Assembly: GCA_964542895.1 (NCBI GenBank)
Contig: CAZIWT010000121.1
Location: 1 to 11,120, forward strand
Source: Zymogenus sp964542895
GTDB taxonomy: Bacteria; Desulfobacterota; Zymogenia; Zymogenales; Zymogenaceae
DNA: 11,120 bases
Direction of reading: 5' to 3'
Shown here in pieces: positions 6,333-11,120 of this stretch; position 1 is the first letter of the stretch, and every line of letters starts with the position of its first letter. Under the pieces are notes generated by a model. It saw only the letters and a list, made by a program, of their open reading frames with translations. It made no database searches and was not told the origin of the DNA. The translations under genes were made by a program, and so were the position numbers.

Positions 6333-6950
6333 TTATTCAAAAAGAATCTCGGAAATCCTGACCCTTATCTCGTTCTTCTTCCTGTCAAGAATACTGTCAA
6401 AGGTGTTGTTGATCGAGACCTTGCCCTCCTTCTCCCGAACGATAACCCCACCCATATCCTCCGAAACCTCGTTTAGAGTTATCTTCAATCCCCTTCGCTT
6501 CGTGCTCTTGGCCATCCTCTGGACAATCTCCTTGGTGAGCTCCAACCCCTCCCCCTCGTAGACATCGACCGTAAACTCCTTCCCCTCGAGTTCCTGAATG
6601 GAGGACTCGATCTGATTTATGAGTATCTCTTTGTACTTCTTCGTCTTCTTTAGCTCGTTGAACTTCTGACGAGCCTTGAGAAAGGTCTCCTCTATCAAGC
6701 CCTCCTTGGAGTTCAGGACGATCTTCTTCACATCCATCTCGGCGGTGGAAAGAAGCTTCTGTCTCTCCTTTTCCCCCAGCTGTTTCCCTGTCTGGATTAT
6801 TCTGTCTGAGTTCTCCTTAGCCCTGTTTTCAGCGTCCTCCAATATCTTCTTTTTGGTCTCCTCTGCGCTCTGGATAATCCACTCCATCTTGTCCTTCGAC
6901 TCGTTCAAGACGATATGTCCCAGGCTGTCAACAGACTCTAAGGGTGCCAT
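6333..6950 (-). CDS. atpE: V/A-type ATPase subunit E (peripheral stalk)
   Basis: E pairs with subunit G/H as a long coiled coil in the peripheral stalk that keeps the A3B3 head from rotating. The protein is 205 aa. A charged helical N-terminal half (about 15-105, rich in K/E/Q, for example AEETKKKILEDAENRAKE) would make the coiled coil. The globular C-terminal domain contains GLKITLNEVSEDMGGVIVREKEGKVSINNTFDSILDRK, where the (D/E)-x-x-GGVIV and N-N-T-F/L-x-x-R-L/I-like pattern is diagnostic for E. ATG at 6950 lies seven bases after AGAGG; a TTG two codons upstream is possible. It sits between F (29 bp) and A (9 bp). Its expected partner, G/H, is not present in this window. Confidence 0.93.
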   Translation of the reverse strand: MAPLESVDSLGHIVLNESKDKMEWIIQSAEETKKKILEDAENRAKENSDRIIQTGKQLGEKERQKLLSTAEMDVKKIVLNSKEGLIEETFLKARQKFNELKKTKKYKEILINQIESSIQELEGKEFTVDVYEGEGLELTKEIVQRMAKSTKRRGLKITLNEVSEDMGGVIVREKEGKVSINNTFDSILDRKKNEIRVRISEILFE

Positions 6951-6979
6951 TTGCAATCCTCTTTAAAAAATCTCAATAA

Positions 6980-7285
6980 TCAGATCTTGATCCCTATGGC
7001 GCTCTTAACCAGATCGGAAATGGTGATCTTGTCTTCGAGGGGGCCTTCGATATCGGGAATCTCCACCAAGAGCGGGAGACTCCTGTTTATGATAATATCT
7101 TCGATCTCCGGCCTTATCTCCTGGGCCACCCTCTCCGTTATCAGGACGATCCCTATCTTTTCCGACTCCACGGCCTCGTTGAGCGCCATCAATCCCTCCC
7201 GGGAGTTGTTTACACTCCTGCCTTCAATTCCCGCGAGGGAAAAGCCTATAACGGTGTCGTTGTCACCGATTACAAAAAATTCCAT
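6980..7285 (-). CDS. atpF: V/A-type ATPase subunit F (rotor)
   Basis: F binds subunit D in the central rotor and can modulate ATPase activity. The protein is 101 aa, matching the roughly 100-residue family. It has the Rossmann-like pattern of F: FFVIGDNDTVIGFSLAGIEG (3-22), the middle strand IGIVLITERVAQEI, and LPLLVEIPDIEGP near the C-terminus. The P-x-x-x-E-I-P motif is characteristic. The start ATG is at 7285. Its upstream site (GGGACGGAAA) is the weakest in the cluster, so efficient translation may rely on the upstream K gene, whose stop is 19 bp away. F lies before E here, whereas in Thermus-type and archaeal operons it usually follows C, just before A. Confidence 0.95.
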   Translation of the reverse strand: MEFFVIGDNDTVIGFSLAGIEGRSVNNSREGLMALNEAVESEKIGIVLITERVAQEIRPEIEDIIINRSLPLLVEIPDIEGPLEDKITISDLVKSAIGIKI

Positions 7286-7304
7286 TTTCCGTCCCGCTTC
7301 GCCG

Positions 7305-7715
7305 CTATCCGAGCTTCCCGAGGATCATAATGGAGATGATCAGCCCGTAGATGCAGACCCCCTCCGCCAGTCCCACGAAGATAAGGGCGCGGCCGGCGAG
7401 GTCCGGCTTTTCGCTGAGCGCTCCCATGGCTGCGGAGCCGACACCGCTTACGGCGATACCGCCGGCTATACAGGAAAATCCTGTGGCCAGCGCCGCCGCG
7501 ATGTATCCCCAGGATTTAACCTGATCGGAGACGCCGCCGCCCCCGGTGTCCACCGCCTCGTCATGGGGTGCAGGGGCGCCTCCTCCTTCGGTTTCCTCCT
7601 GAAATGCGTAGCTGACATCGGGGGTCAAGGCCCCGAAAAAAATCGCGCCGGTCATCCCAACAGCGAGTATGACGTTGAGCAATATCAGTCCTACAACTAT
7701 CTTCTTGATCTTCAT
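7305..7715 (-). CDS. atpK: V/A-type ATPase subunit K (c-ring proteolipid)
   Basis: K forms the rotating membrane ring that carries the coupling ion. The true start is ATG at 7715, with AAGGAG six bases upstream, giving 136 aa. An N-terminal hydrophobic stretch (5-30) and a possible cleavage site after SYA (37) read as a signal peptide, as in the Thermus subunit. A Gly/Pro/acidic linker (38-64) follows. One hairpin of two membrane helices comes next: YIAAALATGFSCIAGGIAVS (71-90) and ALIFVGLAEGVCIYGLIISI (110-129). The ion-carrying carboxylate is Glu118. One hairpin with one carboxylate gives a high ion-to-ATP ratio and suits ATP synthesis. The Gln usually found in GIAQ-type helix 1 is Val89, and the Ser/Thr after the Glu is Gly119, both unlike sodium-binding rings, so protons are the likely ion (inference). 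Confidence 0.95.
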   Translation of the reverse strand: MKIKKIVVGLILLNVILAVGMTGAIFFGALTPDVSYAFQEETEGGGAPAPHDEAVDTGGGGVSDQVKSWGYIAAALATGFSCIAGGIAVSGVGSAAMGALSEKPDLAGRALIFVGLAEGVCIYGLIISIMILGKLG

Positions 7716-7741
7716 AAAACAACTCCTTTTACTTGATAATT

Positions 7742-9727
7742 TTATTTTTCGTCGCCAAAGGCCCCTATCTTCATGGGGGAGAATATCTTCCCCTCCCCCC
7801 TGTAGAATTTGCCGAAGAACTCGTAATAGATTAGCCTCACCGACTGTATTGACACAACGAGGCCCTCGAGGACGATAACGAGCAGGTTTCCCCCCACCAT
7901 AACAAGTATTGAGGCGAGGCTGAACGCACCTTCTTTTTTCAACATCTCCACCAGCATCAGGATCGCCCCCATCAGCGCCACGTGGGCCAGAGAGAAGGCG
8001 GCCACCCTGATAAACGAGACGCTGTTTGAGAGAAAGCCGGTGCATGTGTCCAGAATCTCCACAAGAGACCCGAGAAAATATTCGCCCGGCTCCTTTATCA
8101 GCGGCCTCTTGTTGGCGAAGAGATGGTAGATAGGCTCCCTCAAGAAGATGATCAAAAGCGGAATCCCCACGATCGAGATTATCCCCCACGTCGGGATATT
8201 TAAGGCTTCCGGCTTGGCAAACATGACCACGATTACGAATATGGCCCCCCAGTAGAAGAGGGTACCCGCGAGACCGTGGCTCTCTAAAAGCCCCTCCTCG
8301 AAATCCCTCGCCCTGATGGAGTTTATGATATTAATAATAAGGCCGATGCTGATGAAGAATATCCCGAAGGCTATGGCAGATATCATCAGCGGATCTATAT
8401 TCTCCATCGGGCTGAAAACAAATCCGTAGTGGATTGCGTGGTAGCCGAAGACCTCTCCGAAGAGCACTCCGAAAAAGATCGAGGAGATCCCGGCCATGTT
8501 CAGGATGCTCCCGAGGTCCTTTGCGGCCTCGTATTTTTTCTTTATGAATAGACCTATGAGGAAAAGGCAGAGCCCGTGGCCTACGTCCCCGAACATCACG
8601 CCGAAGAGTATTATGAACGCCATCCCTATTATCGAGGAGGGCTCGATCTCGTTATAGTTGGGCGGGCCGTAGGTGGTAACGAGGGTCTCGAAGGGGGCCA
8701 AAAACTTCGGGTTTTTGAATATTACCGGTACCTTTACCCTGCCGGTTCTCACCTCATCCATCTCCTCGGGTTTGGTCGTGCTCAAGTAGAATGGATTCTT
8801 CAGGGTGTCTTTCAGGGTCTCCTCTAACTTGTCTACCTTGTTCGCGGGCACCCAGCCGGTAATGAGGGCGGTGCTCTCGGATATTCCCATCGACTTCACG
8901 GCTTTGAGGATATCGAGGTTCGTCTCGAGGTGCTCCTTTGTATTTAAGATCTCTCCCCTCTCGGTCCAGCCGAAGCCCCTCAGCTTGTTTTCGCTCTCCG
9001 TAATCCTGATCTTGATGTTCTCTATCCTGGCCTCGATCTCCTTTATCGCTTCTTCCGGACTGCCGCTGCAGTCGTGAGGAAGCGGCATAGGCTCAAATCC
9101 CACCTTTTTCATCTCACCTTCCAGCTTATCTGCGTCCTCCACGAGGCAGAAGAGAGCCCCCAGCTCCCGGTCGCCCCGGGTGTCAAGCCGGATATAGGAG
9201 GTATACTGGGTGGTTATATATTCTTCGAGTTGACGGGAGACCTTCAACGGAAAGTAGCCCATCGACATATGGAGGGTCTTCAAGGACCGTATCCTTTCAA
9301 GATCGGCGTTTATCCCGATCATGTTTTTGGCCCTCTTGAGGTTATCCTCTTCGGATACAAGCATATCCCTCAGGGAGAGGACCTCGTCGCCGATGGGCTT
9401 TATCCGATTGTGGTAGCCCTCGATCTTCTCCTCGAGGGCGTCGATATCTTTTAAGGGATTTACGTCGAAATTGTCGGGGACTATCGGGGTGTCTTCGGGG
9501 ATTTCGGTGTCTTCGATGATCTCGTCGAGGAGCCTCTTGGCGTTCTGGTACCGGGAGACCACCTCCAGCTCCTCTCCCGGCGTCCAGCCCATATCCAAGA
9601 GGCCCGGCGTCTGTCCGACCTCCTCGAGGTGCATTATACCGAGGCGGCCTATCTCCTTGGTCACAACGGCAAGGTCCCTATCGAGGATAAGGATATTGGC
9701 CCTGATCATTGGCACTGGACGAAACAT
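7742..9727 (-). CDS. atpI: V/A-type ATPase subunit I (membrane stator, a-subunit homologue)
   Basis: Subunit I anchors the peripheral stalks and forms the two ion half-channels against the c-ring. The protein is 661 aa, the usual size. The N-terminal soluble half (about 1-360) has coiled-coil stretches (about 95-135 and 223-255) and ends with the conserved PTxY-like TTYGPPNYNEIEPS. The membrane half has about seven to eight spans, with MFGDVGHG (378-385) and FGVLFGEVFG (419-428). Key polar residues are Arg574 in VSFIRVAAFSLAH and Gln628/Arg631 in SIQSVRLIYYEFFGKFY, matching the Gln/Arg set of Thermus subunit I and the essential Arg of yeast Vph1. The start ATG at 9727 has AAGGGG about seven bases upstream. 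It is the first gene after a 284-bp gap with a promoter candidate, and K follows by 26 bp. Confidence 0.97.
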   Translation of the reverse strand: MFRPVPMIRANILILDRDLAVVTKEIGRLGIMHLEEVGQTPGLLDMGWTPGEELEVVSRYQNAKRLLDEIIEDTEIPEDTPIVPDNFDVNPLKDIDALEEKIEGYHNRIKPIGDEVLSLRDMLVSEEDNLKRAKNMIGINADLERIRSLKTLHMSMGYFPLKVSRQLEEYITTQYTSYIRLDTRGDRELGALFCLVEDADKLEGEMKKVGFEPMPLPHDCSGSPEEAIKEIEARIENIKIRITESENKLRGFGWTERGEILNTKEHLETNLDILKAVKSMGISESTALITGWVPANKVDKLEETLKDTLKNPFYLSTTKPEEMDEVRTGRVKVPVIFKNPKFLAPFETLVTTYGPPNYNEIEPSSIIGMAFIILFGVMFGDVGHGLCLFLIGLFIKKKYEAAKDLGSILNMAGISSIFFGVLFGEVFGYHAIHYGFVFSPMENIDPLMISAIAFGIFFISIGLIINIINSIRARDFEEGLLESHGLAGTLFYWGAIFVIVVMFAKPEALNIPTWGIISIVGIPLLIIFLREPIYHLFANKRPLIKEPGEYFLGSLVEILDTCTGFLSNSVSFIRVAAFSLAHVALMGAILMLVEMLKKEGAFSLASILVMVGGNLLVIVLEGLVVSIQSVRLIYYEFFGKFYRGEGKIFSPMKIGAFGDEK

Positions 9728-9767
9728 CTATTTACCCCTTCGGCCTTAATTTTACTTAAGCGGTTTA

Positions 9768-9786
9768 CCCTTTAAAGATTTAAGGG
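9768..9786. other. Imperfect inverted repeat upstream of subunit I
   Basis: CCCTTTAAAGATTTAAGGG is an imperfect palindrome in which the five outer base pairs match and the centre is partly mismatched. It lies about 40 bp upstream of the subunit I start, inside the predicted leader. It could be a protein-binding site or a weak RNA hairpin. No U-tract follows on the minus strand. Confidence 0.3.
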
Positions 9787-9840
9787 AACGACTTTTAACA
9801 CCACTTGGCTTTCCATTCAAATGGTGCCGTATGGGAAATT

Positions 9841-9930
9841 TTCGGGTCGCCGTTTTTCAGATTGCCAGTTCAGAGATCGCCAGTTTTCAGATTGTCAGTT
9901 TTTAAATTGCCGATTTACAGGTCGATATTC
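9841..9930. repeat. 15-bp tandem repeat, six units, between subunits C and I
   Basis: Six consecutive 15-bp units start at 9841, 9856, 9871, 9886, 9901 and 9916. The best are TTCAGATTGCCAGTT, CAGAGATCGCCAGTT and TTCAGATTGTCAGTT. The outer units are more diverged, and the last (TACAGGTCGATATTC) only partly fits. No indels disturb the phase. The array lies in the predicted 5' leader of the I-K-F-E-A-B-D transcript. On the plus strand it reads as pentapeptide-like units (SDCQF, RDRQF, SDCQF, LNCRF), but I do not regard that frame as a gene. Confidence 0.9.
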
Positions 9931-9956
9931 AACTCCAGATCAACGAGACAGCTATA

Positions 9957-9985
9957 ATTATATTCCAATTACTAACCAAATTCAA
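9957..9985 (-). promoter_or_regulatory. Candidate sigma70-type promoter for the I-K-F-E-A-B-D-usp unit
   Basis: On the minus strand TTGAAT (-35, four of six consensus bases; plus positions 9980-9985) and TATAAT (-10, perfect; 9957-9962) are separated by exactly 17 bp. It points toward subunit I. A start near 9950 would give a leader of roughly 220 nt that contains the 15-bp repeat array. It lies 26 bp past the subunit C stop, so C and the other subunits could be transcribed separately. Confidence 0.5.
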
Positions 9986-10011
9986 TCAATCCACATTGCA
10001 AAAAATTCACC

Positions 10012-11052
10012 CTACATCACAAGGCTCTCCGATATCTCGTCTTCCGTCAGGTTGTGTCTTTTACCCTCGGCTATGCACTTGAGGTTTCCCACCTCGAGCT
10101 CCTTCAGGGCGAGATAGCCGATGATGGTGCCGATATTGAACGGAGAGCCGGAGAGCACCTTTCGGGCGGCGGCCGCCATGATTCGGTTCAGGTCCATCTC
10201 GAGCTCCGGGAGATCGCGGTAACTCCCCACATGTCTCCCGTAGTACGAACTATCCACTATATTTCTGTAGTCCTCTTCGGTGGCCTGGATCAACGACTCC
10301 AACTCCGTCTTTGTAAGTCTATATTTTATCGGGATAATAATTGATTTCACAATATCCGGGGGCACGTCGTAATAGAGCCTGTATCTCAAGGTCCCCATGA
10401 TGTTGAAGCAGTCTATGATCGTCCCGACGTATCTTCTCATGATCTCACTGTCGTCGCTCGTGAGATTCTTGAGGTTTTCAAACATGGTTGTATAGTAGGT
10501 CTCGTCCAGGGGACGCTCGAGCAGCGCCGTCCTCCTGTCCCTCATAAAGAGGGGAAGCACATGCCTCAGCGGGATCCCGTAGCGGGTCTGGCCCAGGTCG
10601 GACACGAACTCGTCGATGTCCTTGCTGTTTATCAGCCCGTCGTAATCCACATTGGAGAGGCCGTTCGTGGGAATCAACGCGTCGCTTATCATAATGGGGC
10701 TTATGCCCTTGAACTTCCCCCTCAATATTATCTTGAGGTTTTCCACCTCAAGCCTCGAAATAAGACTGACTATGAAGTCATTTTCATTTTTTGGGGTGAA
10801 GAATTTTAGGACCGTCTTGTATGTGGCGATAAGACTTCTGTCCAGGGCCCTGGTGACCTCGGTAATCTCGACATCACCGGAACCGAGCTCCGAAAGCTCT
10901 TCTCCGTAGTCTGTATCGATCAATGCCTTGAGCAACGCGTCGAGCTGGGTGGTCTCCATGAGCTGTTTGTATCTGGCCCCGTCGAAGAGGCGGCTTTTCA
11001 TCCCCCTGATCTTGGCGTTGATGAAGGAGTACTTTTCTACTTTTAGTAACAT
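10012..11052 (-). CDS. atpC: V/A-type ATPase subunit C (d-type, rotor socket on the c-ring)
   Basis: Subunit C (homologous to eukaryotic subunit d) is a funnel-shaped helical protein that sits on the c-ring and receives the D/F shaft. The protein is 346 aa, close to the family's 320-350. It opens with YSFINAKIRGMKSRLFDGARYKQLM, the family's N-terminal helix pattern (Y-x-x-x-N-A-x-x-R-x-x-x-x-x-L). It shows internal three-fold similarity with recurring ENLKIILRGKF / NIMGTLRYRLYYD / VGNLKCIAEGK segments, typical of family vATP-synt_AC39. The start ATG at 11052 lacks a clear Shine-Dalgarno (upstream TGATCGAAAATAT), so its initiation site is less certain than the others. Upstream DNA is a 15-bp repeat array cut by the window edge. 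Placement ahead of I, with a 284-bp gap, differs from the usual E-C-F position. Confidence 0.95.
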   Translation of the reverse strand: MLLKVEKYSFINAKIRGMKSRLFDGARYKQLMETTQLDALLKALIDTDYGEELSELGSGDVEITEVTRALDRSLIATYKTVLKFFTPKNENDFIVSLISRLEVENLKIILRGKFKGISPIMISDALIPTNGLSNVDYDGLINSKDIDEFVSDLGQTRYGIPLRHVLPLFMRDRRTALLERPLDETYYTTMFENLKNLTSDDSEIMRRYVGTIIDCFNIMGTLRYRLYYDVPPDIVKSIIIPIKYRLTKTELESLIQATEEDYRNIVDSSYYGRHVGSYRDLPELEMDLNRIMAAAARKVLSGSPFNIGTIIGYLALKELEVGNLKCIAEGKRHNLTEDEISESLVM

Positions 11053-11056
11053 ATAT

Positions 11057-11116
11057 TTTCGATCAATCCGTTTTTGATAAATACAATTTCGATTAATCCG
11101 TTTTCGATCAATCTAA
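11057..11116. repeat. 15-bp tandem repeat upstream of subunit C
   Basis: Four 15-bp units start at 11057, 11072, 11087 and 11102: TTTCGATCAATCCGT, TTTTGATAAATACAA (diverged), TTTCGATTAATCCGT and TTTCGATCAATCTAA. The array ends five bases from the subunit C start codon and may continue past the window edge. It occupies the place where a ribosome-binding site and promoter would be expected. Its sequence is unrelated to the 9841-9930 array although the period is the same. Confidence 0.85.
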
Positions 11117-11120
11117 TCTC

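Noticed and set aside
7716..8189. N-terminal extension of subunit K to 8189
   Set aside because: The added part is out of frame with, and lies inside, the subunit I gene. The ATG at 7715 has an AAGGAG site and gives a normal proteolipid.
9821..10117. Plus-strand frame with pentapeptide-repeat-like units (SDCQF, RDRQF, SDCQF)
   Set aside because: It has no ribosome-binding site, only about five units, and its second half is antisense to the subunit C gene with no protein-like pattern. The pentapeptides are what any 15-bp tandem repeat would produce.

Overview
The window is dominated by one minus-strand gene cluster encoding a rotary V/A-type (archaeal/vacuolar-type) ATPase. Read in the direction of transcription, right to left, the order is subunit C, a 284-bp spacer, then I, K, F, E, A, B, D, followed by a universal stress protein (UspA-like). 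After a 727-bp repeat-filled non-coding stretch come two more minus-strand genes: an exported TPR-repeat protein and a small single-span membrane protein whose start overlaps the TPR stop. All eleven genes I can support lie on the minus strand. The open frames on the plus strand look like shadows.

Organism: a bacterium rather than an archaeon. Most start codons have a Shine-Dalgarno sequence of AGGAG type, one intergenic site matches a sigma70-type promoter, and there are signal-peptide-bearing proteins. Bacteria with V/A-ATPases include Thermus/Deinococcus, spirochaetes, clostridia, chlamydiae and various uncultured anaerobic lineages, and I cannot place this one. A Desulfobacterota-like or other environmental anaerobe is a guess only. 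Intergenic DNA is unusually rich in short degenerate tandem repeats.

Layout: 1-145 non-coding edge; 146-658 unrecognised membrane protein; 658-1323 TPR protein; 1324-2050 repeat-rich spacer (a 7-bp tandem repeat, a 9-bp tandem repeat and an imperfect duplication); 2051-2482 UspA-like; 2518-9727 subunits D, B, A, E, F, K, I, tightly spaced (6-29 bp gaps); 9728-10011 spacer with a six-unit 15-bp tandem repeat and a good promoter candidate; 10012-11052 subunit C; 11053-11120 four units of another 15-bp repeat running to the window edge.

How the genes work together: A and B form the catalytic/non-catalytic hexamer, D and F the central rotor stalk, C the socket joining the stalk to the c-ring, K the proton- or sodium-carrying c-ring, I the membrane stator with the half channels, and E the peripheral stalk. 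Its usual partner, subunit G/H, is not in this window. K is a single hairpin with a signal peptide and has lost the Gln and the Ser/Thr typical of sodium sites, so I predict a proton-coupled enzyme. No clearly new defence or biosynthetic system is visible. The points most worth a second look are three unrelated 15-bp tandem repeats at gene edges, the detached subunit C gene with an internal promoter, a possible hairpin over the usp ribosome-binding site, and the nested repeats at 1324-2050.
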